Assembly (NCBI GenBank): GCA_942493265.1 | Contig: OW818688.1 | Coordinates: 930,001 to 994,000, forward strand | Direction: 5' to 3' | Length of the DNA stretch: 64,000 bases | From: UBA12481 sp942493265 | Lineage (GTDB): Bacteria > Bacteroidota > Bacteroidia > Bacteroidales > UBA12481 | In this document: one piece after another, positions 1 through 9,475 of the stretch | Layout of the letters: each line of letters starts with the position of its first letter | How positions within the stretch are numbered: position 1 is the stretch's first letter | Position numbers and translations under genes: made by a program | The notes under the pieces: model-generated | Seen by the model: only the letters and a program-made list of their open reading frames with translations | Told to the model about the DNA's origin: nothing | Databases searched by the model: none

Positions 1-297
1 GTGGTTTCCCAGTACTTTATACCGCAGGCCCGGACCGGCTACCTCTTTCAGAACCTCTTTAACCGGCTGATCTGTTGCGTTTAAAGAAACCAAGCTGTCG
101 CCCGGAATCAATTCAGAATTATAGGAAAACTGGAATCCGCCGGTTTCACCGATTTTCGGCAGAGCATCCTTCAGCATAATCCGATTAAAATCTATGCTGA
201 TCTTTTTCTCCAGATGGTTGGTCTGGGCGCGCGCAACGGTGGCAACCAAAGCCAGCAACGCGATCAGCAGGGATAACCGCAGGATATTACTCTTCAT
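1..297 (-). CDS. TonB-dependent receptor, N-terminus (partial)
   Basis: This is the start of an outer membrane TonB-dependent receptor; the rest lies beyond the window edge. The 99 visible codons begin with a signal peptide (hydrophobic stretch LLIALLALVATVARA, then AQ). An STN (secretin/TonB short N-terminal) domain follows, with the typical pattern of a small beta-alpha unit: IMLKDALPKIGETGGFQFSY and later VKEVLKEVAGPGLRYKV. STN domains occur in receptors that signal to a FecR anti-sigma factor, and the gene directly upstream is FecR-like, overlapping this start by 11 bases. A SusC-type receptor is likely but the defining plug and barrel are not visible. Confidence 0.8.
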   Translation of the reverse strand, partial: MKSNILRLSLLIALLALVATVARAQTNHLEKKISIDFNRIMLKDALPKIGETGGFQFSYNSELIPGDSLVSLNATDQPVKEVLKEVAGPGLRYKVLGNH

Positions 298-1378
298 TGC
301 CGCATCCCTTTCCTTTGATAAAATATTTTTCATTTTCCACACTGAGCGTGAGATTGAAAGAGGCTGCAATCACTTCCAGTATCTGATCGATGGGTTCATC
401 GGTAAATGTGGCGGACAGCAAACAATTCCGGATGGTGGTATCCTGCACTTCAATACTGGCATCGTAGTGTTTCTTAAGCAGATCGAACACCAGCGACAGC
501 TTTGTTTCCTGGAAGATCAGCTTTTTATTGGCCCAGAAAAGCTCATCCGGTCCGATTTCAGCCGGTTTGCTGATGGCATTGGTGCCCGGCTTGATTCTGC
601 CCCGTTCACCGGCCTTCAGCACCATTTTTGCCGTATCACCCGTTACCGGATCAACCGCCGACAGCTCTACCCTGCCGCTTTCCACATAAACTTCAAGATC
701 CGTTCCCGCGTAGGCCCTTACATGGAAGGAGGTTCCCAGCACCGTCACCTGTCCGAGCCCGGCATCAATAACAAAAGGTTTCTCACGATCCGGCTGAACC
801 TCAAAAAATGCCTCGCCCCTGAGCTTCACCGTACGTGATTTTTCTGCGAATTTTTTGGGAACCGACAGTTCGGTATTGGCATTCAGCACCACCGTGGATC
901 CGTCAGTCAGGGTATCCTGCACCGGTATGGCATAACTCGCGAGGATCATTGTACCGGAAACCGGGCTGTTGCGGATAAATTTCACGATTAATACGGATGC
1001 TAATAATAAAACCAAAATGGCGGCGGTGGACAGGATGAATCGGTGGATGGGGGGGAGGGATGGGCGACCGCGGGGGTAGGATGGGCGACCGCGGGTCGCC
1101 CCTACCGTACGAATTGGATGGGTTAGTGGTATTTGTGATTCGTCCGTTATGATCCTGTTGTTTAATTTTTCCCATGCATGGTTCGTATCAAATGCGACGG
1201 TATTGGGATCAATATTTCCGGTTAATTCCCACGTCTTCCGTAGACGATTGAAATCGTTCCGGTTCTCCTCCGACGCATCGAGCCAGGCCTCCACTTTACG
1301 GCGGCCCTCGCTGGATATCTCGTTGAGAAGATACAGCACCAGCAGTTTCTGATCGATATTTAAATGATCATTTTTCAT
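287..1378 (-). CDS. FecR-family anti-sigma factor
   Basis: This inner membrane anti-sigma factor would relay a signal from the downstream TonB-dependent receptor to the upstream ECF sigma factor. The 363-residue protein has a cytoplasmic N-terminal region that would bind the sigma factor, one membrane helix at about residues 113-134, a FecR domain (about 155-250, with TVLGTSFHVRAY) and a C-terminal DUF4974 domain. The start at 1378 (MKNDHLNID) is preferred to an in-frame ATG at 1414 because homologues begin shortly before the DQKLL motif. Residues about 92-107 (GRPSYPRGRPSLPP) are encoded by a GC-rich palindromic repeat that looks like an intergenic element absorbed in frame just before the membrane helix. 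Confidence 0.92.
   Translation of the reverse strand: MKNDHLNIDQKLLVLYLLNEISSEGRRKVEAWLDASEENRNDFNRLRKTWELTGNIDPNTVAFDTNHAWEKLNNRIITDESQIPLTHPIRTVGATRGRPSYPRGRPSLPPIHRFILSTAAILVLLLASVLIVKFIRNSPVSGTMILASYAIPVQDTLTDGSTVVLNANTELSVPKKFAEKSRTVKLRGEAFFEVQPDREKPFVIDAGLGQVTVLGTSFHVRAYAGTDLEVYVESGRVELSAVDPVTGDTAKMVLKAGERGRIKPGTNAISKPAEIGPDELFWANKKLIFQETKLSLVFDLLKKHYDASIEVQDTTIRNCLLSATFTDEPIDQILEVIAASFNLTLSVENEKYFIKGKGCGNEE
1058..1104. repeat. Palindromic repeat inside fecR
   Basis: Two direct copies of GGATGGGCGACCGCGGG lie at 1058-1074 and 1079-1095. The second forms a hairpin, GGGCGACC-GCG-GGTCGCCC at 1083-1101, extended by GTAGG/CCTAC-type flanks. This type of palindrome ending in CCCCTACC is usually intergenic. 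Here it is read through in frame and encodes a Pro/Arg/Gly-rich linker. A related palindrome next to CCCCTACAG lies around 28010-28058. Confidence 0.75.
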
Positions 1379-1440
1379 TTCACGTCCATCGGTATGACAG
1401 TCCAGAACCGTCAATCACTAAATCATATGCAAATAATATT

Positions 1441-2025
1441 TCATTCATCTCGGAACAGACCTTTAAAAATGAGCAGTAGCAGCGGAAGGTAATCCACGAG
1501 CCTTTCGCGCAAAAATTTCAGTGCCTGGTACATCTGATTTTCCACCGTTTTGACGGAAATATTCAGGCGGTCGGCGATTTCGCGGTATTTCAATCCATCG
1601 AACCGGCTCATGATAAATATCTTACGACGTTCAGAAGGCAGCAGGTCGATTGTTTCCCTGATTTTTTGTTCCAGCTCCGAAACGATGGTTTCATCGATCG
1701 GATTCTCCTCGCTGTATTTTATATCTTCCACGTTAACAACCTTATAGGCTTCCCGAACGGATATATGATCGATCACGTTCATGCAGCCGTTTCGCACGGC
1801 GCGGAAAAGATAAGATTTGATGGTGGTATTGATGCTGATCTCATCGCGGCTTTTCCAGAGTTTGAAAAACACCTCCTGCACCACATCCTCAGCGGCATCC
1901 GGGTCGTTCAGGAAAAGGTTGGCATAAGAGCAGAGCTTGCTGTACTGTGCTTTGAACAGTTTTTCAAATTCAGCAATATCCTTTATTGCAAAAGGGATGG
2001 TCGCTATATTCGGCTCTGGCTCCAA
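1441..2025 (-). CDS. ECF RNA polymerase sigma factor (FecI-like)
   Basis: This 194-residue extracytoplasmic-function sigma factor belongs to the large Bacteroidota sigma-70 family. Region 2 is visible at about residues 22-90 (FEKLFKAQYSKLCSYAN, DAAEDVVQEVFFKLW, and IKSYLFRAVRNGCMNVI for promoter melting). Region 4 with its helix-turn-helix is at about 130-180 (LPSERRKIFIMSRFDGLKYR and ISVKTVENQMYQALKFLRE). It is followed by the FecR anti-sigma factor and a TonB-dependent receptor, the classic cell-surface signalling order, so it probably drives the receptor operon. A possible -7 element TACCTTTG on the minus strand lies at 2052-2059, about 26 bases upstream, without a clear -33 element. Confidence 0.95.
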   Translation of the reverse strand: MEPEPNIATIPFAIKDIAEFEKLFKAQYSKLCSYANLFLNDPDAAEDVVQEVFFKLWKSRDEISINTTIKSYLFRAVRNGCMNVIDHISVREAYKVVNVEDIKYSEENPIDETIVSELEQKIRETIDLLPSERRKIFIMSRFDGLKYREIADRLNISVKTVENQMYQALKFLRERLVDYLPLLLLIFKGLFRDE

Positions 2026-2081
2026 GTTTTAAGTTCAGGCAATTTGGCAACCAAAGGTATGAATTCGTATTTGAATTGCGA

Positions 2082-2834
2082 TCAGCGGGTTAAAATCGCC
2101 GTTGCCTTTTTAGCAAAGTCCTCTCCTTCCTTGTTATCAGGGAAAACAACGGTCAGGTTGGGATAATCAATAAAACTGCTGAAAATATCGAAGCGCCATT
2201 CATAATGTGAGGTTGTTTCTGATACAGTGGTGGAACTTCCGGTATAGGTTCCAAAACTACTGCTCCAGGCAACCGCAACGCCACCGGATCTCGTATTGGA
2301 AGTAGTGGTTGTGCCCAGGTGAACATGTTCGAGTTCTACCTTTTTAATACTGGCTGCACTAAAACCAACCCATTCGCCGCCTTCCGCATTCACATAAAGG
2401 CACAAATCCTGATTATAAAGGATGAAATTTCCATCTCCGAAAGCATAAAAATATCCCCCGAAATGCTCAACCATCTTCTTGGCCACCACCAGGGAGTATT
2501 CATGTCTCTTTTTAACATATTTCTTCCTGATTGGATTCATCTGAAGAAACTCGTATATTTTTCTGATAACGTAACCGATAGCATAGAATAATGCCATGAC
2601 AACCAAGGCGTTAAAAATCCGGTTTTTCGATTCATCGAGAAAAACCCCAACACCCAGAATGACAGTCAGGACCGTGAAAGCGATTTTGATTAATTTTGCT
2701 ATCCGGGTACTGGTGTCCCAGTTTCTCTTCAACAGGTCGCCCTGGTTGGTACTCAAAAAAGGATCTAACTGAAAGGTAGTTGCGATGTTGCTGATAGCAG
2801 GCAGCATCATTTGTTTAATGGTAACTGGGTTCAT
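2082..2834 (-). CDS. Membrane protein of unknown function
   Basis: I do not recognise this 250-residue protein. It has two predicted membrane helices (about residues 48-66, FTVLTVILGVGVFL, and 74-91, LVVMALFYAIGYVI). Between residues 108 and 250 is a cytoplasmic-looking domain with alternating strands, a Ser/Thr/Gly-rich loop (TTTTSNTRSGGVAVAW) and a final region resembling a small beta-rich lipid- or PH-like fold (HYEWRFDIFSSFIDYPNL). No signal peptide or catalytic motif is visible. It stands alone, divergent from nothing close and upstream of the sigma factor on the same strand; a functional link to the sigma factor is not supported. Confidence 0.7.
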   Translation of the reverse strand: MNPVTIKQMMLPAISNIATTFQLDPFLSTNQGDLLKRNWDTSTRIAKLIKIAFTVLTVILGVGVFLDESKNRIFNALVVMALFYAIGYVIRKIYEFLQMNPIRKKYVKKRHEYSLVVAKKMVEHFGGYFYAFGDGNFILYNQDLCLYVNAEGGEWVGFSAASIKKVELEHVHLGTTTTSNTRSGGVAVAWSSSFGTYTGSSTTVSETTSHYEWRFDIFSSFIDYPNLTVVFPDNKEGEDFAKKATAILTR

Positions 2835-3024
2835 CGGTATAAATTTAAAATTAGGTTCAGTCGTTACTGCTTTGCTGGCATTCGCTCGTGATTGATTTAT
2901 TCAAGAAAGAAAATCTGCCGGTGAAGCTATCGGTTAACGCCGTTACGAACAATAAAAGGGTGTTTGGATTTAAATATCCGGACAGCTTAAGTGGCACCGG
3001 ACCCATGATCCTGGGGAATAGGGC

Positions 3025-4548
3025 TTATTCCACGGTTTCAAACTCCGGAACTTGCTCTTCCAGCTGAATATTTCGGAAGCTGTCGATGTAATCAGTTGGT
3101 GTCAAACCGGTTGTTTGCTTAAACGTCTGGTAGAAGGAAGAGCGGGATTGGAATCCAACCTCGTTTGCTATTCCTTCAATACTAAAATTTGAATATTCGT
3201 CCGTCACGAGCAATTTCCTGGCCTCATTAATTCTCCGGGTATTGATCAGTGATTTAAAATTCATTCCAAACCGGTTATTGATGATATTCGAAAGGTAAGT
3301 GGTATTGGTATGCAATTGATCTGCCAGGGAAATCAGGTTGAGGTCCTTGTCTTTGTAAATTTTTCCCTGATCAAACAGGATCTTCAGCTGCGAGAATATC
3401 TCCTCCTCATCCTTGATAAATGACCCACTGCGCTTGGGCTCCGTGTGATTCGGACAATCTTTGATCTTATCATTCAGATGATCGATCTCCACGTACCTTT
3501 TAACCAGACTGTCATAGGAAAGCCGAAGTTTTTTGTTCTGTCGTGCGGTATAAATGGCCAGAAGGATAATCAGGAGGAGAATGAAGCTGATGGTAGCAAT
3601 AACGATGTTACGGCGGGTTGTTCGCTCCTTTTCAATTTCATTCTGATATTTAAGTTCCTTGATTTTTGCTTTCTGAAGCTCATAATCGAATTCTGCCCGG
3701 GAGTTTGCCAGAGCAATTGTACTATTGGCCCTGTTAATATTAACCGTCTGTTTAACTGACTTTTCCAGATACTCCAAAGCATGATCATAATCCTTGATAA
3801 TCAGACTTACCCGGTACATCTGGCTATAATATCCTGGTGAAGCCTCAGCTTTGGAAGTTTTTAATCGGTTCATTTCTGATCTTTCCAGATAAGCCAGAGT
3901 GGAATCAACTTGTCCGAGCCGGGCAAAACAGTAAGCCCTTCCCAGGAGGGCATTGCTCAGGAGATCGGGGATATCGTTTTTGGTGACATTCTCATAAATA
4001 TAGGCAGAAAGCCGGCAGGCCGCCGCAGCACTATCCTCCAGGAGGGTAAAGCAGAGGTGCTGGTATATGGCTGCATATAATTCCTGGTAACCTCCCTTTT
4101 CGCTAATATAATCCCGGCCCTCCTGATAGCTGGCAATTGCCTTAGGCAATTCTCCGTTCCGGTAATAGGCCTTACCCATATCGATACAGGTTTCGCTTAT
4201 CAGGACTGAATCGTTAGATCCTCGGGCCAAAGCATAGGCTTGATCAAGATATTGGGTATGAGACGAATCGCTTTGGGTGAAATAGGAATTATTATACATC
4301 ATCAGGAGAAGGCGCGTCATACTCTTGTGATCTTGCTGAATACCTGGATCCGAAATCAGCTGGTTGCAGATCTCCATAGATTTGGTGTATTCATGAAGAT
4401 CAAGGTAATAGGAGGCCTGGTCAATCAGAGTTTGCCGTGACAGGCTATCCGTTAATTCCACCGGCTGCTGAAAGCTGGCGTCCGCAGGGGTATGCTCCCG
4501 GGGAAAGGGAATAAGCAAACAAAAAATTGAGATAAGCAGCCCTATCAT
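3025..4548 (-). CDS. TPR sensor with AraC-type DNA-binding domain
   Basis: This 507-residue membrane regulator has a signal-like N-terminus, a series of TPR-like helical repeats (about residues 40-280) placed in the periplasm, one membrane helix (about 312-334, IVIATISFILLLIILLAIYT), and a cytoplasmic C-terminal AraC helix-turn-helix domain (about 395-495). The second recognition region is clear in IEGIANEVGFQSRSSFYQTF and GLTPTDY. Such one-piece periplasmic-TPR/AraC regulators are common in Bacteroidota; the ligand is unknown. It is divergent from the DUF4221-like gene at 4979, with a 430-base gap between, but control of that gene is only an inference. Confidence 0.88.
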   Translation of the reverse strand: MIGLLISIFCLLIPFPREHTPADASFQQPVELTDSLSRQTLIDQASYYLDLHEYTKSMEICNQLISDPGIQQDHKSMTRLLLMMYNNSYFTQSDSSHTQYLDQAYALARGSNDSVLISETCIDMGKAYYRNGELPKAIASYQEGRDYISEKGGYQELYAAIYQHLCFTLLEDSAAAACRLSAYIYENVTKNDIPDLLSNALLGRAYCFARLGQVDSTLAYLERSEMNRLKTSKAEASPGYYSQMYRVSLIIKDYDHALEYLEKSVKQTVNINRANSTIALANSRAEFDYELQKAKIKELKYQNEIEKERTTRRNIVIATISFILLLIILLAIYTARQNKKLRLSYDSLVKRYVEIDHLNDKIKDCPNHTEPKRSGSFIKDEEEIFSQLKILFDQGKIYKDKDLNLISLADQLHTNTTYLSNIINNRFGMNFKSLINTRRINEARKLLVTDEYSNFSIEGIANEVGFQSRSSFYQTFKQTTGLTPTDYIDSFRNIQLEEQVPEFETVE

Positions 4549-4629
4549 TCTTTAAAAATACAAAAACAAACATCGGCTTTACCATTTTGGCAAGCAAAAA
4601 AGGGGTGTTCAGGTTTATAAACCCGGACA

Positions 4630-4893
4630 ATCATACCCAATTAAAACATTCCGGAGTGGTTTGGAGTTTGATGAGCTGGATGCCAGATGCAATTTCACTC
4701 AAATTAACCAGTTATGACCTAATTCTATTTTCAAATAATTCATTTGGGTTTTGTTCTGGCTTCCCCAGTATGGAAACCAATGCAAATGGATATGATTTGA
4801 TTTACACAAACCAAAAGCGACAATCTGGTTTTGATCTTTTATTCCATTCTTATCAAATAGAAATTCATGCTGTTCTTCTGCCCCCACCCACAA
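4630..4893 (-). pseudogene. Remnant of a Y1 (REP/IS200-like) transposase
   Basis: The 430-base gap 4549-4978 holds no intact gene. On the minus strand 4699-4893 reads IVAFGLCKSNHIHLHW, which resembles the HUH-type core of Y1 transposases (IMPNHIHLIW), followed by KTQMNYLKI, which resembles the conserved QRDFLKFT helix of that family. The catalytic Tyr helix is missing and a stop follows. Further on, 4630-4672 in another frame encodes a tail with TTPECFNWV before a stop, a sequence type that recurs as debris in related genomes. Length, stops and the damaged core indicate a dead fragment. Identification rests on a short motif, so chance similarity is possible. Confidence 0.35.
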
Positions 4894-4978
4894 TTCACGC
4901 TTATAGCTGATTTTTTTAGTATTTTTGATATGGTAACCACTAACAATCTTCCCAGTCTTCCAATATAAACATCAAATA

Positions 4979-6154
4979 ATGAGATTAAATTTCAAATATT
5001 CAATATTTAGATTTATCAGCTTTGTCTTTTTTTGCATTCCAGCATTTTCTCCTGTCAAAAGCCAGCCCGCCGAGAAAATCAGATTTATCCCAAAATTTGA
5101 CACCGTACTCATTAAGGTTGACGAATCTTTCCTTGGTTCCTATCCATCAAAATCAGTATTCTATTATGCAACAGAGGATACGCTAATTCTGTTAGCCCAT
5201 AATCCGAAGAAAAACCAGTTGGACAGAATTGACATAAAAAAGAGAGTCCAACTTCCTCCGGTTGTATTCAACACTAATGGTCCAAACAAAGTTCCGTTTT
5301 TCGTTGATTTTGCTGCACGTAACAATCTCATTTATCTATATTCATTTCTGGAACCGGAAATATGTTGTATTGACATGAATGGGACGGTGATACGACGATA
5401 TAAACCTAAAATTCCTGACAACTGGAAGAGCCAACTCACCTTTGCAGCAATAAAAAAAACAGTGATTAGCAGGGATGATTACCATCCAATTATGAATATT
5501 GACAACAATATTGCATACATACCTATTTATCCGATAATAGACATTTTCACTGAAGGTTACTTTAAATTTCCAAATTACCTGGAGGTGGATCTTCATACCG
5601 GTGTTTCGCGAATTTCTGATATTCGGTTTCCTTCAGACTTGCAAAATAAAAATAACTATGGTGATCTTATACATTCCTCAATTGTAAGATTAAACAATAA
5701 CCTGGTTGTCGTATATGGATATTCATCGAATCTGTTTGAAAAAAGCGGAAAGATCCTAAGTGGGTTTGCAAATGACAATCAAAATAAAGAGGTAAAAGCA
5801 AAGCCTATCAGTGAGGTTAGCTATAGAAATATGCATGAATATATCAAGCATTATGATACTTTCCATTTCGGTACTATTCAAAAGGATTTAAAAAGTTCTT
5901 GTATTATTCGTACTCTACATAAAACAGTCTTTGAGGAAGATAAAAACCTTTCGCGCAGGCATTCACAGACAATCGTTAGCTGCTATGATTACCCAAGCTG
6001 GCACCTCACGTCGGAATGTGTTATCAACGAAAACGCGAATCCATTCCTCTACAATAAAAAGCTGTTCCTGTCTGAAGAAATGACATCTACCGATAAAGGT
6101 GATTTTTTCCGAATTCTAATCACTGATTTAAATTCCGTTTCCAAAGAAAAATAA
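4979..6154 (+). CDS. Secreted DUF4221-like protein
   Basis: This 391-residue exported protein has a signal peptide (FRFISFVFFCIPAFSPVKSQ). The body has alternating strands with repeated patterns such as LIYLYSFLEPEICCIDMNG and NNLVVVYGYS, consistent with a beta-propeller-like fold. The layout resembles DUF4221-type proteins of Bacteroidota, which are related to the 6-bladed propeller proteins seen elsewhere in this window. No catalytic residue is evident. It is AT-richer than its neighbours, which may indicate more recent acquisition. A -7-like TATTTTTG lies at 4920-4927. It converges on the GH31 gene, with a shared hairpin terminator between. Confidence 0.7.
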   Translation: MRLNFKYSIFRFISFVFFCIPAFSPVKSQPAEKIRFIPKFDTVLIKVDESFLGSYPSKSVFYYATEDTLILLAHNPKKNQLDRIDIKKRVQLPPVVFNTNGPNKVPFFVDFAARNNLIYLYSFLEPEICCIDMNGTVIRRYKPKIPDNWKSQLTFAAIKKTVISRDDYHPIMNIDNNIAYIPIYPIIDIFTEGYFKFPNYLEVDLHTGVSRISDIRFPSDLQNKNNYGDLIHSSIVRLNNNLVVVYGYSSNLFEKSGKILSGFANDNQNKEVKAKPISEVSYRNMHEYIKHYDTFHFGTIQKDLKSSCIIRTLHKTVFEEDKNLSRRHSQTIVSCYDYPSWHLTSECVINENANPFLYNKKLFLSEEMTSTDKGDFFRILITDLNSVSKEK

Positions 6155-6156
6155 CA

Positions 6157-6195
6157 GAAAGTGCGGCTCCCCCGAACCGGGTGACCCGCACTTTC
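6157..6195. terminator. Bidirectional hairpin terminator
   Basis: A 10-base stem, GAAAGTGCGG at 6157-6166 and CCGCACTTTC at 6186-6195, encloses a GC-rich loop. It starts two bases after the stop of the 4979-6154 gene and precedes the end of the convergent GH31 gene, so it can serve both. There is no long T-run on either side, so strength is uncertain. Confidence 0.6.
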
Positions 6196-6241
6196 GCCTA
6201 ATTTCGCACAGGATCTTATCAGAATCCTAATCCCCAAATCC

Positions 6242-9200
6242 TTACAAAACAGTAATCGTTGTTGTAGCATCAGTCCCAACCACCCCGGTCCAAATCTTCA
6301 GCACTCCACCACGGTCGTTTGCATCAAAACTCCACTGACCGCTGGCACCTTTCGACTTTCTGGCACCTTTCTCCTTCAGTTTAGTATCCTGTACCTTAAC
6401 TTGCTTGGGTGTGTTTTGAATGTGAATCTCCAGAACATAAACCCGCTCCGTCAGTCTGCCTTTGAAATCACCTTTGGCTGAATTGATCGTGATTTCCATC
6501 GGCTTGCCGGCTGAGCGGCTGTCGCTGACTTCGAATTTCGTTGTGGCAAAAACACCCGTCCGGTGTTCACGGGTCAGGCCGTCATCTTCATACATTTCAT
6601 ATTCAGATTTCCCGTTCGGATAGATATCCAGGGTAAGGGTATCGGTGGGCCTTTCCCAATCGTAGTCCATTTGCTGGTACATCGGGATAATGGCTCCGGC
6701 ACGCACGAAAAGCGGAAGTTTTTCCAATGGTGCTGAATAATTGCTTATCCACTGATTGCCGTGAAAAACAGTTCCATCCCAATAATCGATCCAGTTGCCG
6801 GCAGGGAAATAGATACTGTCGCGTTTGGCCTCTGATTTATAGACCGGGGCAACCAGGAGGTCGCGGCCCAGCAGATATTCGTACTGTGTTAATGATCCCA
6901 GGGCAACCGGGTCGGCGGGATATTCCAGCACGAGTCCGCGAACAGCCGGTACGCCTGTATGGTAAGACTCTGCACAATGCGTATACATGTATGGGGTCAT
7001 CCGCTGCTTGAGCTGCAGGTATTTTCTGTTGATGCTGGTGAATGGCTCGCCAAACAGCCAGGGCTGCTTGTCCTTAATGCCATTTTTGTTGTTGGAAGCC
7101 CAGCCCGACATGCCCATGAGCACCGGGGTGAAGCATTTCCACTGCAGATCGCGGGTGTAGGTGGAATCGCTGCCGCCGAAAATCCCGTCAACATCACCTG
7201 TTGCACTGTTCTGCGCCGATAAGCCGCTCCCGATGAGGGTTGGAATATGCCACCGGATATAATTCCAGCTGCCGCTCTGGTCGCCGGTCCAAACCACTGA
7301 ATGCCGGTGCGTTCCGGCCCAGCCGCATACTGACCATACAAATCCGCGGGCATCACTGGCATTTTCGATGCCTTCATAAGCTGCCTTCACCCCGTCGATG
7401 GCAAATTTATATCCGTCACCCACCCAGGCCACATCCAGCTTACATAAACGCGAACCCAGCTCGCCAACTTCCCTGGCTATCTTTTCAACGCCGTTTTCGG
7501 TCCACAAACCGGTATAGAATCCACGCTTATAGAGTTCTTTCACAACCGAATCCAGTTTGGTATAGCCGCAGCCGTACCCGTCGTTCGGGAGAATCCAGCC
7601 GCGCGGCATATCATGACTGATATATTCATCCGCAATGATCTTGATCACATCGGGGGTGGTCCCGCCAAATCCGGTTCCGGTGCTTCCCACGGTTTTTATA
7701 TCGGCCTTGGCACCACGGTTATAGCAGTTGGCATCGCCCATGCTGAGCGCCCAACGCGGCATCAGGAAAGGTTTGCCGGTGATATCCGTGTAATCGCCCA
7801 AAATATCTTTCAATCCGTTGCCGGCAAAGAAATAGCTGTCGAAACGGGCTTCGTTATGGATCAGTTTAACCGTATCGCCGAATGAATAAGCCCCTGATGC
7901 ATAGGTATTTCTGAGTGCACCATATCCGGCTGTACTCATAAAGAACGGGGCCGGGTTGGGACCGCCGCCATCTTCCCAGTTATAATCGATCGTCAGTTTG
8001 ATGGTTTTATCGCGATGCGAAAACCGACCGTTCTGCATGCCTCCGCCATAAAAATATTCATTGGACTGGCGCTTAAGGTATTGAATGGTTTGCTTTCCAT
8101 AGGTCATGCCCTGCAGCTCTTCCCAGATCAGCGAGGCATTATCTGCCTTATACAAGGCAAACCTCAACGGCTTTTTATAGGCCCTTAACGCAACCTCACC
8201 GGTGGTGAACAGGTAATAGGCACCCTTATCGGCAGTTTTCACCTCCACCGGTTTTACGGGTTTATTTATCACGATATCGTTACCGGCCGGATCGGTATAC
8301 TCTCCGTCATACGCCATCCAGAGGCGGAAAATATCATTCCTCACGAACTGCAGTTTCAGGCGGGCATTGCCGCACTCAAATTCATAGCCTCCGGGTACGG
8401 GAGCATAAGCCGTAACCTCGCCAAGCGAGTAAGCACCTGAATACAAAACAGTTGAGATGGTATCATTGGTAAGGCGCTGATCGCCCGGAAGGGCACTGTA
8501 AAAATTGATTTTATGGATCCCGAAATCGGTGAGATTATTACCCGGGAAAGAAACTGCCAACGTATCAATAATTTTAAAAGGCTTTTTCAGATCGGCTTTG
8601 ATGGTGGTCTTCAGAATTGGCCGGTTATCGATTTTCAGAAAGCAGTCGAAATCCTTTACGATATCGTTTGACCCCAGATTAATGATCTGAAATTTAATAT
8701 CTTCAGATGTTTTAAACTGATTTCCGGTTTCAGGATGGCTGATCAGGCGGTAGGCCAGCACGTCGGCATCGAATGCTTCCGACAGGCTGATATCGTCGAT
8801 CATCCAGTACCACTGATAATAACCTTTCCAGAAAAACTTGAGCCAAACGGTTTTCTGACCGGCAGCCAGGCGGGTGATATTCAGTTCAACATCCATTGGG
8901 TTCGGACAATCCTCGCCCGAGCCGATTTCATTTTTAACACTGAAGTAGGTCCACTCCTTTGCATTGGTGCTGACGCCAACGAAAAGACCGGCACCCGGAC
9001 TGGCATCCCTGCGGTTCCAGAAGAAATTCTGCTGGAATTTCAGCACAACGGAACGGTGGCTTGAGCAGTCGACTGAACCGGTTTGCACATAGGCATCGGG
9101 CCAAATATTGATTTTCTTCCAGGCGCGGGCATTCTTGTCCACTTTTACTCCGGGAGCCACCTGCAGATGGTATCCTCGGCTCTTTGAAGCGATCGGCGGG

Positions 9201-9409
9201 GCCTGATAGGTTCGTCCGGGCGAACCCGGAAAAGGCTGATCGGTAACAAACCATTTGGAGGCGCTGTCGTTCAGATTAATCACCTGCCATCCGGCCGGCA
9301 ATTTTCCGCCTGCAAAATCCTCTTTCCAGAAGGTTTTTTCCACCGGCTTCTGTGCCCAGGCAGCTATAAACAGGGCCAGTCCGGCCATCAACAGAGTTAA
9401 CTTTTTCAT
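6242..9409 (-). CDS. Secreted GH31-family glycoside hydrolase
   Basis: This 1055-residue exported enzyme starts at 9409 (MKKLTLLMAGLALFIAAWAQ, a signal peptide); an ATG at 9466 would only add an untypical leader. Residues about 25-210 form a jelly-roll resembling choice-of-anchor J/MAM domains (from EDFAGGKLPAGW to WMIDDISLS). A CARDB-like segment follows, then a GH31 N-terminal domain and the catalytic barrel. The likely nucleophile is the Asp in KLDVAWVGDG and the acid/base is the Asp in VVWTGDQSGSW, both canonical GH31 positions. The C-terminal part (LFVRAGAIIPMY, YEDDGLT) is DUF5110-like. GH31 enzymes mostly act on alpha-glucosides, -xylosides or -galactosides; the substrate cannot be told here. 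No T9SS sorting domain is visible. Confidence 0.93.
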   Translation of the reverse strand: MKKLTLLMAGLALFIAAWAQKPVEKTFWKEDFAGGKLPAGWQVINLNDSASKWFVTDQPFPGSPGRTYQAPPIASKSRGYHLQVAPGVKVDKNARAWKKINIWPDAYVQTGSVDCSSHRSVVLKFQQNFFWNRRDASPGAGLFVGVSTNAKEWTYFSVKNEIGSGEDCPNPMDVELNITRLAAGQKTVWLKFFWKGYYQWYWMIDDISLSEAFDADVLAYRLISHPETGNQFKTSEDIKFQIINLGSNDIVKDFDCFLKIDNRPILKTTIKADLKKPFKIIDTLAVSFPGNNLTDFGIHKINFYSALPGDQRLTNDTISTVLYSGAYSLGEVTAYAPVPGGYEFECGNARLKLQFVRNDIFRLWMAYDGEYTDPAGNDIVINKPVKPVEVKTADKGAYYLFTTGEVALRAYKKPLRFALYKADNASLIWEELQGMTYGKQTIQYLKRQSNEYFYGGGMQNGRFSHRDKTIKLTIDYNWEDGGGPNPAPFFMSTAGYGALRNTYASGAYSFGDTVKLIHNEARFDSYFFAGNGLKDILGDYTDITGKPFLMPRWALSMGDANCYNRGAKADIKTVGSTGTGFGGTTPDVIKIIADEYISHDMPRGWILPNDGYGCGYTKLDSVVKELYKRGFYTGLWTENGVEKIAREVGELGSRLCKLDVAWVGDGYKFAIDGVKAAYEGIENASDARGFVWSVCGWAGTHRHSVVWTGDQSGSWNYIRWHIPTLIGSGLSAQNSATGDVDGIFGGSDSTYTRDLQWKCFTPVLMGMSGWASNNKNGIKDKQPWLFGEPFTSINRKYLQLKQRMTPYMYTHCAESYHTGVPAVRGLVLEYPADPVALGSLTQYEYLLGRDLLVAPVYKSEAKRDSIYFPAGNWIDYWDGTVFHGNQWISNYSAPLEKLPLFVRAGAIIPMYQQMDYDWERPTDTLTLDIYPNGKSEYEMYEDDGLTREHRTGVFATTKFEVSDSRSAGKPMEITINSAKGDFKGRLTERVYVLEIHIQNTPKQVKVQDTKLKEKGARKSKGASGQWSFDANDRGGVLKIWTGVVGTDATTTITVL

Positions 9410-9430
9410 TGTGTTTGATTTTCGAAGGGG

Positions 9431-9462
9431 CAAATATACCCAAAAAGGGAAGGCGTTATCAA
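9431..9462 (-). promoter_or_regulatory. Promoter of the GH31 gene
   Basis: On the minus strand a -7 element TATATTTG (9431-9438) matches the Bacteroidota consensus TAnnTTTG exactly. A TTG (9460-9462) lies 21 bases upstream as -33 element. The distance to the ATG at 9409 gives a short leader. Confidence 0.6.
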
Positions 9463-9475
9463 GCAATTACTCACC

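Noticed and set aside
194..838. 214-residue open frame on the plus strand
   Set aside because: It lies opposite the well-supported fecR and receptor genes and has no family motif.
4587..4910. 107-residue open frame on the plus strand in the gap before 4979
   Set aside because: The composition is not protein-like and the opposite strand holds the transposase-like remnant.
6242..9409. GH31 enzyme as a T9SS cargo protein
   Set aside because: It carries a jelly-roll domain common in cargo, but the C-terminus lacks a sorting domain.
9410..9466. Longer start for the GH31 gene
   Set aside because: The added leader hides the clear signal peptide and overlaps the promoter.
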